DNA of 64,000 bases from Prevotellaceae bacterium UBA1720 (GTDB lineage Bacteria; Bacteroidota; Bacteroidia; Bacteroidales; Bacteroidaceae), in contig DCIS01000122.1 in the NCBI GenBank assembly GCA_002317475.1, positions 1 through 64,000 of the forward strand, given 5' to 3'. The notes under the pieces are model-generated. The model was not told the DNA's origin, did not search any database, and saw only the letters and a list, made by a program, of their open reading frames with translations. The translations under genes and the position numbers were made by a program. Positions 26,683 through 34,909 of this stretch are shown in pieces. The first letter of the stretch is position 1. The number at the start of each line of letters is the position of its first letter.

Positions 26683-28401
26683 ATGAGAATAAAAATGTTG
26701 AATAGAAGAACCGTTTTGCTGCTGATGATGATGCTACTCACGCTGACAACAAACATCATAGCACAGCCCTCTTTCAGTGGTTACCCAATAGCAGAGGAAA
26801 GTGCCTGGTGCTGGTTTGCCGATCCTCGTGCCACTCATTATGAAAATGCAGCAGGCACCATCAATATGTCTTACATCGGCTACATAGATGTACATGGCAA
26901 CATCAAAGCCACGCAATACAACTTCCTGACGGGTGAAAAACATGATGTGCTGGTGCGCAGTTATTTTCAGCCCGATGACCACAACAATCCAACGTTTCTT
27001 GTCTTGCCCGACGAGCGCGTACTGATCATCTATAGTCGACATACTGACGAGCCTGCCTTCTACTACCGTATCTCTCAAGCACCAGGTGATATCACCCGAC
27101 TTGGTGAGGAGCATTGCTTGAAGACGCAGAACAACACCACCTATCCTTCACCCTTCCTGATGGGCGATGACCCCACGCATTGGTATCTCTGCTGGCGAGG
27201 CATCTCGTGGCATCCCACCATTGCACGCCTCACCCTGCCTGACGAGCAGGACAATGTACGCTTTGACTGGGGACCCTATCAGATGGTACAGAGTACCGGT
27301 GCCCGTCCATACGCCAAATATTACAGCAACGGAAAGGACAAGTTGTACATGACCTACACTACGGGACACCCTGACAACGAGCAACCCAATTGGCTCTATT
27401 TCAACGTTATCAACATCAACAAGGGAGGCGAACCAACGCTCTCGGATATTAAGGGCAACCAACTCTCCACCATCAAGAACGGACCTTTCCGTGTGAGTAA
27501 GAGCGAGGAGTACAAGCAGACTTACCCCTTGAGTATTGTGGATGCCCCCAAGGACCTTCGCGACTGGGTATGGCAGATTGCCTTGGACAAGGAAGATCAC
27601 CCCTGCATAGCCATGGTAAAAATCAATGGTGGCAAGAACCAGCACGAATATTACTATGCCAAATGGACAGGCGAGGGATGGCGACTCACGGACCTGGCTG
27701 ATGGTGGAGGCAAGTTCCACATGAGCAATACCGAGCACTGCTACAGTGGTGGCGAAGCACTTGACCCTCAGAATCCTAATATCATCTACCTCTCCATCCC
27801 TACAGACGGCATGAACGGTCGTGTGTATGAGATATGGAAGTACACCCTCAATAACAACGGGCAGATTATCAACAAAGAGCAGATAACGAAGAACAGTTAC
27901 AAGAATAATGTTCGCCCCTATGTGCTTCCCAACAGTCAAGGTTCTCCTCTTCGCCTCTGCTGGATGAATGGCGAGTACCAGTACTGGTTAGTACGCAAGG
28001 GTTACCCCATGGGATACCCAACAAGGGTGATGGGAGATTATCAACTACAGCCCAGGGGGAGTAAGAAGGGTTGGACGTACAGCGTAACCATTAAAATGGA
28101 CACCGAGCATTACGAGGGCGAACTCATCAAGTTGTCCAAGTATTGCTCTATCCATCTGGATGCCAGTACGCTAAAGCCTTACGTTCTGCTCAATGGAAAG
28201 CGTTATGACAGTACCAATCAGTTGCTTTCCAGTGACAATTGGGCAAACAACAGTACGGGTACGACCAGCGACAACTGGCCCACAAAGCTTCAGCAATGGC
28301 AACTCACCCTACGCCAAGAAGGCTCATGTTTGTGGATACTGCGCGATGGCTTTGTTGACCAAGTCATTCCTTTGAAGAAGAAACTGAAAATCAAAAAGTA
28401 A
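26683..28401 (+). CDS. Secreted BNR_4 repeat protein, probable carbohydrate-active
   Basis: 572 residues; signal peptide ending near TTNIIAQ. The first 430 residues look like a BNR_4-type seven-bladed beta-propeller: AWCWFADPRATHYE, TINMSYIGYIDVHGNIKATQYN, FQPDDHNNPTFLVLPDERVLIIYSRH, STGARPYAKYYSNGKDKLYMTYT. Propellers of this class include polysaccharide lyases (for example PL24/PL25 ulvan lyases), but I cannot confirm catalytic residues. The C-terminal 110 residues (SVTIKMDTEHYEGELIKLS) look like a beta-sandwich. Two bases separate it from topB, so the two are probably co-transcribed. Confidence 0.75.
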   Translation: MRIKMLNRRTVLLLMMMLLTLTTNIIAQPSFSGYPIAEESAWCWFADPRATHYENAAGTINMSYIGYIDVHGNIKATQYNFLTGEKHDVLVRSYFQPDDHNNPTFLVLPDERVLIIYSRHTDEPAFYYRISQAPGDITRLGEEHCLKTQNNTTYPSPFLMGDDPTHWYLCWRGISWHPTIARLTLPDEQDNVRFDWGPYQMVQSTGARPYAKYYSNGKDKLYMTYTTGHPDNEQPNWLYFNVININKGGEPTLSDIKGNQLSTIKNGPFRVSKSEEYKQTYPLSIVDAPKDLRDWVWQIALDKEDHPCIAMVKINGGKNQHEYYYAKWTGEGWRLTDLADGGGKFHMSNTEHCYSGGEALDPQNPNIIYLSIPTDGMNGRVYEIWKYTLNNNGQIINKEQITKNSYKNNVRPYVLPNSQGSPLRLCWMNGEYQYWLVRKGYPMGYPTRVMGDYQLQPRGSKKGWTYSVTIKMDTEHYEGELIKLSKYCSIHLDASTLKPYVLLNGKRYDSTNQLLSSDNWANNSTGTTSDNWPTKLQQWQLTLRQEGSCLWILRDGFVDQVIPLKKKLKIKK

Positions 28402-28403
28402 GT

Positions 28404-30440
28404 ATGATTGTTTGTATTGCCGAGAAACCTTCCGTAGCCAAGGATATTGCCCACGTTTTGGGGGCAAACAGTCAACATGACGGATACATGGAAGGTAACG
28501 GATACCAAGTAACATGGACCTTTGGCCACTTGTGTGAGTTGAAGGAGCCTCACGAATATTATCCCCAATGGAAACAATGGAGTCTGGCTCAACTGCCCAT
28601 GATTCCACCACGCTTTGGCATCAAGCTGAAGAATGACAAGGGTATAGAGAAACAGTTTGCCACCATCCAACGCTTGATGCAGGCTGCTGATGGTATCATC
28701 AACTGCGGTGATGCCGGACAGGAAGGAGAACTTATCCAACGCTGGGTAATGCAAAAAGCTGGTGCGAAGTGTCCCGTGAAGCGTCTGTGGATATCCTCTC
28801 TGACCGAGGAAGCCATTCGTGAAGGTTTTCAGAACCTCAAGGATCAGATTGAGTATCAGAGTCTTTACGAGGCTGGACTCTCACGTGCTATTGGTGACTG
28901 GACCCTGGGCATGAACGCCACACGCCTCTATACCTTGAAATACAGACAAGGACAAGGGCAAGTACTCTCCATTGGTCGTGTACAGACCCCAACCCTGGCA
29001 CTGATTGTACGTCGACAACAGGAAATCGAGAACTTCGTACCTCGTCAGTCGTGGTTGCTCTCCACCCTCTATCGTGATGTCAAATTCTCTGCTATCATGC
29101 GTGATGAGGATGCTGAGGCTGAGGAGGCAAGCGAGATAGCCGAAGCTGCCAAGCAAGGCAAGACAATCAAGTCTAAAGGTCCAATTTACAAGCTGTTGGA
29201 ATATGCCACAGAGCAAGAGGGAAAGGATACACTTGAGACCATTAAGGACAACCCCTTTACCGTTCTATCCGTTACGAAGAAGAAAGGCACCGAGACACCT
29301 CCACGCCTCTATGACCTGACCAGTTTGCAGGTAGATTGCAACAGAAAGTATGGTTTTAGTGCAGACACAACGCTCAACCTCATCCAGAGTCTTTACGAGA
29401 AGAAGTTCACCACCTACCCCCGTGTGGACACCACGTTCCTTCCTGATGATGTCTATCCCAAATGTCCGCAGATCATGAACGGACTGTATGTCACCAAGCA
29501 GGCTGGAGTGCCCCTCTATGCCGACTTGGTACGTCCCTTAGGTGGCAAGGCTTTGAAAAAGAGCAAGAAAATCTTCGACAACACCAAGGTAACGGACCAC
29601 CATGCCATCATCCCCACTGGTGTAGCCCCACAGAACCTCACCGACATGGAGTGGCAGGTATTCGACCTCGTGGCTCGTGCCTTCATCGCTGCCTTCTATC
29701 CCGATTGCCTGTTTGAGATTACCACAGTGATTGGCGAGGTGGAGAAGAAGGACGGTAAAACTGAAACCACAGACACACAGTCCGCCACACCCGGAAAGGT
29801 ACTGTTCCGTGTGAATGGACGTGTCATCACAGACGAAGGCTGGAAGGTGGTATTCAAGAAGAAAGAGACCACACAGAACGCTCAGTCCACCCCTGAGAAT
29901 GAGGATGATAATGCCACTCAGGAGAAGGATGGTGTGCTTCCTGTGTTCGTCAAAGGCGAGTCTGGTCCACATATCCCCTCTCTCAACGACAAATGGACGA
30001 CTCCACCCAAGCCCTACACCGAGGCAACCCTGCTACGTGCTATGGAGACGGCAGGACGCTTTGTGGATGATGAAGAACTGCGTGATGCCATGAAGGAGAA
30101 TGGCATTGGTCGTCCCTCCACGCGTGCTGCCATTATCGAGACACTGTTCCGTCGTCATTACATACGTCGTGAACGCAAATCGATCTGTGCCACACCAACA
30201 GGCGTCGAACTGATTGGTCTCATTCGTGAGGAATTATTGAAAAGCGCCGAACTGACGGGCATCTGGGAGAAAAAACTACGCCAGATTGAGAGTCGCCAAT
30301 ATGATGCTCGCACATTCATCGACGAACTCAAGCAGATGGTCTCGGACATTGTCATTCAAGTTTTGAGCGACAACTCCAACCGTCGTGTGCCAACAGAACC
30401 AGAAGAGACTAAGGAGAAGGGTAAAAAGAAGAAAGGTTAA
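28404..30440 (+). CDS. topB: DNA topoisomerase III
   Basis: 678 residues, type IA topoisomerase. N-terminal Toprim domain (VCIAEKPSVAKDIAHVLG; NCGDAGQEGELIQRWV, acidic metal site), then the archway with catalytic Tyr in FTTYPRVDTTFLPDD (about residue 335-349), HHAIIPTG and GIGRPSTRAAIIETL. It relaxes and decatenates DNA. Two low-complexity polar insertions (about 445-462 and 485-510) are seen. No zinc ribbons at the C-terminus; the protein ends in a Lys-rich tail. Two bases downstream of the BNR_4 gene. Confidence 0.93.
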   Translation: MIVCIAEKPSVAKDIAHVLGANSQHDGYMEGNGYQVTWTFGHLCELKEPHEYYPQWKQWSLAQLPMIPPRFGIKLKNDKGIEKQFATIQRLMQAADGIINCGDAGQEGELIQRWVMQKAGAKCPVKRLWISSLTEEAIREGFQNLKDQIEYQSLYEAGLSRAIGDWTLGMNATRLYTLKYRQGQGQVLSIGRVQTPTLALIVRRQQEIENFVPRQSWLLSTLYRDVKFSAIMRDEDAEAEEASEIAEAAKQGKTIKSKGPIYKLLEYATEQEGKDTLETIKDNPFTVLSVTKKKGTETPPRLYDLTSLQVDCNRKYGFSADTTLNLIQSLYEKKFTTYPRVDTTFLPDDVYPKCPQIMNGLYVTKQAGVPLYADLVRPLGGKALKKSKKIFDNTKVTDHHAIIPTGVAPQNLTDMEWQVFDLVARAFIAAFYPDCLFEITTVIGEVEKKDGKTETTDTQSATPGKVLFRVNGRVITDEGWKVVFKKKETTQNAQSTPENEDDNATQEKDGVLPVFVKGESGPHIPSLNDKWTTPPKPYTEATLLRAMETAGRFVDDEELRDAMKENGIGRPSTRAAIIETLFRRHYIRRERKSICATPTGVELIGLIREELLKSAELTGIWEKKLRQIESRQYDARTFIDELKQMVSDIVIQVLSDNSNRRVPTEPEETKEKGKKKKG

Positions 30441-30514
30441 TCTCAAAACCAAGAAAAAAGGACGTTCATAACAGTCAAGACAATAAAATTGAGGTTCGCG
30501 CGTTTTATTAAGGT

Positions 30515-32554
30515 ATGAAAAAAAGTATTCTATATATAGTATTTGGCCTTTTTTGCCTCAACATGCTCCTTTCAGGGTGTGGGGCAGACCAGAATGTAAA
30601 AAAGGGTGATGCCTTCTTTGCCATAGGTGAGTACTTTGATGCCAGCGCCGAATACAAGAAGGCTTTCTCGCGCACCCCGACAAAGGAAAAAGAGAAACGT
30701 GGCGAACGTGCCTGGAAATTGGCAGAATGCTATCGTCATATCAACTATACTGCTAAGGCTGTCGGAGCCTACCAGAATGCCGTTCGCTATCACTACCCTG
30801 ACAGTTCTGCCGTCTTCTATCTGGCACAGATGCAACACAAGCAAGGAGAGTACAAGTCTGCCATCAAGAACTACCAACTATTCCTGGACTCCGTTCCCGA
30901 TCATGAACTGGCAAAAAATGGTTTACGGGGTGCGCAGATGGCAACAGAGTGGAAAGATAATCCCACAATGTACACGGTCAAGAAGATGGCACTATTCAAT
31001 GGCAGACGTGCCGACTTCTCTCCCACCCTATACGGTGATGATTGGGACGAGATTGTCTTCACCACCAACAGAAACCAGGTCACAGGCGATGAGGAGAGTG
31101 GTATCACAGGCACCAAGAGTGGCGATTTCTGGCACTCGAAGAAAGACGAAAACGGCAACTGGACACAGCCCGAAACTCTGGAAGGTGACATCAATTCCGA
31201 ATACGACGAGGGAGCAAGTTGCCTTTCCCCTGACGGCAAGACAATGTACTTCACCCGCTGTTCGTACGACCCTGATTATCCACGTTATGCCGAGATATTC
31301 ACTAGTCAGCGTAGCGATGCTTCCTGGAGCAAGCCACAGCGACTCGAGATTACACGTGATACACTCTCGCTCTACGCCCATCCCGCCGTTTCACCTGATG
31401 GGAAGTGGCTATACTTCGTGAGCAATATGGAAGGTGGTATGGGTGGACTGGACATCTGGCGTATTGCCATTGGTGATCACGGTCTTGGTGGTGTTGAGAA
31501 CCTTGGTGCTCCCATCAACAGTGCGGGTGATGAGATGTTCCCAACCTTCCGTCCCAACGGCGATTTGTATTTCTCCAGCAATGGTCATCCTGGTATGGGT
31601 GGACTTGACCTTTTCTGTGCCAAACCCGATCAGGATTCGGCTCACGTGTGGCGTAGGATTGAGAACCTGAAGTATCCCATGAACAGTAGTGGCGATGATT
31701 TCGGTATGACCTTTGAAGGTGTCTACAACCGTGGTTTCTTCAGTTCCAACCGTGGTGATAGCCGTGGCTGGGATCACATCTACAGTTTCGAATGTCCTGA
31801 AATCGTACAGACCATCAAAGGTTGGGTGTACGAGAAGGATGGCTATGAACTGCCTGAGGGTTTAGTATATATGGTGGGTAACGACGGTACAAACCTGAAA
31901 TTGAGCGTCAAGGGTGACGGTTCGTTTACCCAGGTAGTCAAACCAGGTGTAGACTACATCCTATTGGGTACCTGCAAGGGCTACCTCAACCACAAAGAGG
32001 AAGTCCATATCGATACGACTTTGGTTAGCGAAGAGGTGATACTGCAATTCCCCTTGCCAAGCCTCTCGGCCCCTGTTCTGGTGCGCAATGTATTCTATGC
32101 CTTTGATAGTGCAGAGGTACTGGAGACGAGTACCACAGCCCTCGACTCACTGGTGGACCTCCTCAACGAGAACCCAAATATCACCATCGAACTCTCCAGT
32201 CATTGTGACTATCGTGGACGTGATGAGTACAACCTAAGCCTCAGTCAACGCCGAGCAGAGAGCGTGGTGAAATACCTCATCGCTCATGGTATCCCACAAG
32301 ATCGCCTCACCCCCGTAGGCTATGGTGAGTCTCGCCCCAAGTTGGTGACACGCAAGATGGCCGAGCAGAACGCTTTCCTACACGAGGGTGACACGCTTAC
32401 CGAGGCATTCATCCTGAAGATTGAAGACAAAGACAAGCAGGAGATATGCAATGCCTATAATCGTCGTACCGAGTTCCGTGTACTACGAACCACTTATGGC
32501 ATGGACCTCCCCGACTCTATGAACACCCAACTGGAAGCAACAAAAGAAGAATAA
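30515..32554 (+). CDS. porE: PorE-type T9SS lipoprotein (TPR, PD40 propeller, OmpA domain)
   Basis: 679 residues. Lipobox LLSGC (Cys about 22). Order of domains: TPR repeats (about 24-150), beta-propeller of PD40/WD40-like repeats (about 165-420; repeated SPDGKWLYFVSN, GMGGLDIW, NGDLYFSSNG), a carboxypeptidase-regulatory-like beta-sandwich (about 425-505) and a C-terminal OmpA domain (about 510-660; SSHCDYRGRDEYNLSLSQRRAESV). This is exactly the arrangement and length known for PorE of the type IX secretion system, which links the machinery to peptidoglycan. Generic OmpA/PD40 proteins share parts of it, so the name is likely rather than certain. A 27-bp palindrome begins 8 bases after the stop. 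Confidence 0.8.
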   Translation: MKKSILYIVFGLFCLNMLLSGCGADQNVKKGDAFFAIGEYFDASAEYKKAFSRTPTKEKEKRGERAWKLAECYRHINYTAKAVGAYQNAVRYHYPDSSAVFYLAQMQHKQGEYKSAIKNYQLFLDSVPDHELAKNGLRGAQMATEWKDNPTMYTVKKMALFNGRRADFSPTLYGDDWDEIVFTTNRNQVTGDEESGITGTKSGDFWHSKKDENGNWTQPETLEGDINSEYDEGASCLSPDGKTMYFTRCSYDPDYPRYAEIFTSQRSDASWSKPQRLEITRDTLSLYAHPAVSPDGKWLYFVSNMEGGMGGLDIWRIAIGDHGLGGVENLGAPINSAGDEMFPTFRPNGDLYFSSNGHPGMGGLDLFCAKPDQDSAHVWRRIENLKYPMNSSGDDFGMTFEGVYNRGFFSSNRGDSRGWDHIYSFECPEIVQTIKGWVYEKDGYELPEGLVYMVGNDGTNLKLSVKGDGSFTQVVKPGVDYILLGTCKGYLNHKEEVHIDTTLVSEEVILQFPLPSLSAPVLVRNVFYAFDSAEVLETSTTALDSLVDLLNENPNITIELSSHCDYRGRDEYNLSLSQRRAESVVKYLIAHGIPQDRLTPVGYGESRPKLVTRKMAEQNAFLHEGDTLTEAFILKIEDKDKQEICNAYNRRTEFRVLRTTYGMDLPDSMNTQLEATKEE

Positions 32555-32561
32555 GAAAAAT

Positions 32562-32588
32562 GAATAATGGGGTCTGACCCCGTTATTC
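32562..32588 (-). repeat. 27-bp GGGGTC palindrome, copy 1
   Basis: GAATAATGGGGTC, central T, and its near-perfect inverse. It is the reverse complement of the copy at 34281 and lies right after the porE stop, where it may also act as a transcript end. Confidence 0.85.
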
Positions 32589-32628
32589 ACAAACAATAGC
32601 CCTTTACCCCATAAAACTCCATTCAAAC

Positions 32629-33426
32629 ATGAAACAATATCAAGACCTACTGCGCCGCATATTAGACGAAGGCACCTTGAAGGGTGACCGTACTGGAACT
32701 GGTACCCTCAGTATCTTTGGTCATCAGATGCGATTCAATCTACAAGAAGGTTTCCCCTTGCTCACTACAAAGAAGGTACACCTCAAGAGTATCATCTACG
32801 AATTGCTATGGTTCCTACAAGGCAACACGAATGCCAAGTGGTTGCAGGAACGCGGCGTGCGTATCTGGAATGAATGGGCTGACCCAGAAACAGGAGACTT
32901 GGGTCATATCTATGGTTATCAATGGCGCTCGTGGCCTACTTACGATGGAGGTTTCATTGACCAGATACAGCAAGCTGTTGATACCATCAAGAAGGACCCC
33001 AACTGTCGTCGTATCATCGTAAGTGCCTGGAATGTGGCAGACATTGACAATATGAACCTGCCTCCCTGCCATGCTTTCTTTCAGTTCTATGTGGCAAATG
33101 GCAAACTCTCCCTACAGCTCTATCAGCGTAGTGCCGACACCTTCCTGGGCGTGCCTTTCAACATTGCATCCTATGCCCTCCTGTGCATGATGATGGCTCA
33201 GGTTTGCGGTCTGGAACCCGGAGAATTCATCCATACTACGGGTGACACTCACATCTATACGAACCACATGGAACAGGTTCAGCTGCAACTCACCCGCGAG
33301 CCTCGTCCCCTGCCTAAGATGATTCTCAATCCTGAGGTAAAGAGCATCTTCGACTTCAAATACGAGGACTTCACTTTGGTTGACTATGATCCCTATCCCG
33401 CTATCAAAGGTGTAGTGAGTGTATAA
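32629..33426 (+). CDS. thyA: Thymidylate synthase
   Basis: 265 residues, full length for Thy[57 protein letters not shown], and [13 protein letters not shown] with the catalytic Cys (about residue 147) are all present. It makes dTMP from dUMP with methylene-tetrahydrofolate. The next gene starts on the base right after its stop codon. Confidence 0.96.
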   Translation: MKQYQDLLRRILDEGTLKGDRTGTGTLSIFGHQMRFNLQEGFPLLTTKKVHLKSIIYELLWFLQGNTNAKWLQERGVRIWNEWADPETGDLGHIYGYQWRSWPTYDGGFIDQIQQAVDTIKKDPNCRRIIVSAWNVADIDNMNLPPCHAFFQFYVANGKLSLQLYQRSADTFLGVPFNIASYALLCMMMAQVCGLEPGEFIHTTGDTHIYTNHMEQVQLQLTREPRPLPKMILNPEVKSIFDFKYEDFTLVDYDPYPAIKGVVSV

Positions 33427-34707
33427 ATGGAACTTCCTGTTGATTTCTGCCAACTGATACGCCAGCAATACGGTGATGAAACTGCCGAGAAACTCTTTGA
33501 AGGTCTCTCGGAAGAACCTTCTGTGTCTATTCGCTTAAATCCATCGAAATTCAAGGAAAGCCTACCCACTAGCTTCTCTCTTGAGAAAGCGGAACTTGTT
33601 CCATGGTGTCCTGATGCTTACTACCTGAATGAGCGTCCCACCTTCACTTTCGACCCACTCTTCCATGCAGGTGTCTATTATGTGCAGGAGGCAGGCAGTA
33701 TGTATCTGGCAGAGATGTTACGCCAGTTCATGCCCAAGGACCACCCTCTCATAGCCCTTGATCTTTGTGCCGCTCCTGGTGGCAAGAGTACATTGTTGCG
33801 CTCCCTATTACCTGAAGGCAGTCTCTTGGTGAGCAATGAACCTATGCCTAAGCGTGCACAGGTACTGGCAGAGAATATCACGAAGTGGGGACATCCCGCT
33901 TGTGTCGTGACACGCAATTATCCCGCAGATTTCTCTCCTTTCGTTGAACAGTTTGACCTGCTCGTGACCGATGTGCCTTGTAGTGGTGAAGGCATGTTTC
34001 GCAAGGACGAAGGTGCCATACGCGATTGGAGCCTTGAGAATGTCGAGACCTGTTGGCATCGTCAACGCGATATCCTCTCCGACATCTGGCCTACCCTACG
34101 TTCTGGTGGACTGCTTATCTATAGCACTTGTACCTTCAACCGTTTTGAGGACGAGGAGAATGTAGCGTGGATAGCGAAAGAGTTAGGTGCAGAGATTCTG
34201 GCAGACCGTCATTTCCTCCCCGGTCGTGACCGTGGCGAAGGTTTCTATATTGCGGCACTGAAGAAAAACGCCAAAGAAATGAATAACGGGGTCAGACCCC
34301 ATTATTCACCAACAGGGGTGGGAACATTCATTCGCAAGGAGACAAAGGACAGCGTGGTACTCTATCCTGAGGCACACGCTACCCTAATGCAAAAGATGCA
34401 ACGTAGTCTACATTGTCTGGTATGTGGTGTCGTAGAGAAGGAGAAGGGTGTGAAGGACTGGGTGCCTGCCCATGCCTACGCTATGAGTCTGGCTTATGAA
34501 CGTGGCAGTTACCCCGAATACGAACTGACTTATGACAAGACCATTGCATACTTACGTCGTGAGGCTCTACGCATTGATGCGCCGAAGGGGTATGTATTGG
34601 TCACTTATCAGGGGGTACCACTTGGATTTGTCAAGAGTATCGGCAATCGTGCCAACAATCTCTACCCGCAGGAGTGGCGCATCCGTACCACCCATATCCC
34701 AAACTAA
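33427..34707 (+). CDS. RsmF-like rRNA cytosine-C5 methyltransferase
   Basis: 426 residues of the NOL1/NOP2/Sun family. SAM-binding motif LDLCAAPGGKSTLL (about 113-126), LVTDVPCSGEGMFRKDEGA (about 178-196) and the catalytic TC in IYSTCTFNRFEDEE (about 233-246). The C-terminal 120 residues are the RsmF-type RNA-binding domain (YVLVTYQGVPLGFVKSIGNRANNLYP). It methylates a cytosine in rRNA. ATG directly follows the thyA stop. Unusual: residues about 285-294 ([10 protein letters not shown]) are encoded by an in-frame copy of the dispersed 27-bp palindrome, in the linker between the two domains. Confidence 0.88.
   Translation: MELPVDFCQLIRQQYGDETAEKLFEGLSEEPSVSIRLNPSKFKESLPTSFSLEKAELVPWCPDAYYLNERPTFTFDPLFHAGVYYVQEAGSMYLAEMLRQFMPKDHPLIALDLCAAPGGKSTLLRSLLPEGSLLVSNEPMPKRAQVLAENITKWGHPACVVTRNYPADFSPFVEQFDLLVTDVPCSGEGMFRKDEGAIRDWSLENVETCWHRQRDILSDIWPTLRSGGLLIYSTCTFNRFEDEENVAWIAKELGAEILADRHFLPGRDRGEGFYIAALKKNAKEMNNGVRPHYSPTGVGTFIRKETKDSVVLYPEAHATLMQKMQRSLHCLVCGVVEKEKGVKDWVPAHAYAMSLAYERGSYPEYELTYDKTIAYLRREALRIDAPKGYVLVTYQGVPLGFVKSIGNRANNLYPQEWRIRTTHIPN
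34281..34307 (+). repeat. 27-bp GGGGTC palindrome inside a gene, copy 2
   Basis: GAATAACGGGGTC-A-GACCCCATTATTC: same element as at 32562 and 38423/38464, here within the RsmF-like coding sequence. Being 27 bases long it keeps the frame and contains no stop in this frame. Confidence 0.9.
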
Positions 34708-34743
34708 TACCTGTGCCTGAAGAAAGAAGTATATAATATACGT

Positions 34744-34774
34744 AATTTGTTAGTTAGTTAGGTTAGTTAGTTAG
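34744..34774 (+). repeat. Solo TTAG element (extended)
   Basis: TTAGTTAGTTAGGTTAG element with two additional TTAG units, 36 bases after the RsmF-like stop codon. Confidence 0.85.
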
Positions 34775-34805
34775 CAAGAGTACACCTCTTATCAGCGAAC
34801 ACTTC

Positions 34806-34848
34806 AATATAAAAGACCCGAAGCATCTCTGCCTCGGGCCTTTATATT
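34806..34848. terminator. Bidirectional terminator between rsmF-like and carB
   Basis: Long hairpin: AATATAAAAGACCCGAAGC pairs with GCCTCGGGCCTTTATATT around a short loop. A/T-rich flanks on both arms let it serve both the plus-strand gene on the left and carB on the right. Confidence 0.75.
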
Positions 34849-34862
34849 ATGGATAGGTCTTT

Positions 34863-34908
34863 CCTAGGTTGTTCTAGGGATTCCTAGGAGTTTCTAGGTT
34901 ATCCTAGA
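34863..34908. repeat. 10-bp CCTAGG array (carB 3' end)
   Basis: Five units at 34863, 34873, 34883, 34893, 34903, alternately CCTAGG and TCTAGG, with 4-base spacers. The array starts within two bases of the carB stop and ends 15 bases before the terminator hairpin. Confidence 0.9.
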
Positions 34909-34909
34909 C

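Noticed and set aside
27148..27939. 263-residue open frame antisense to the BNR_4 gene
   Set aside because: Shadow; the plus frame has a signal peptide and the propeller repeats.
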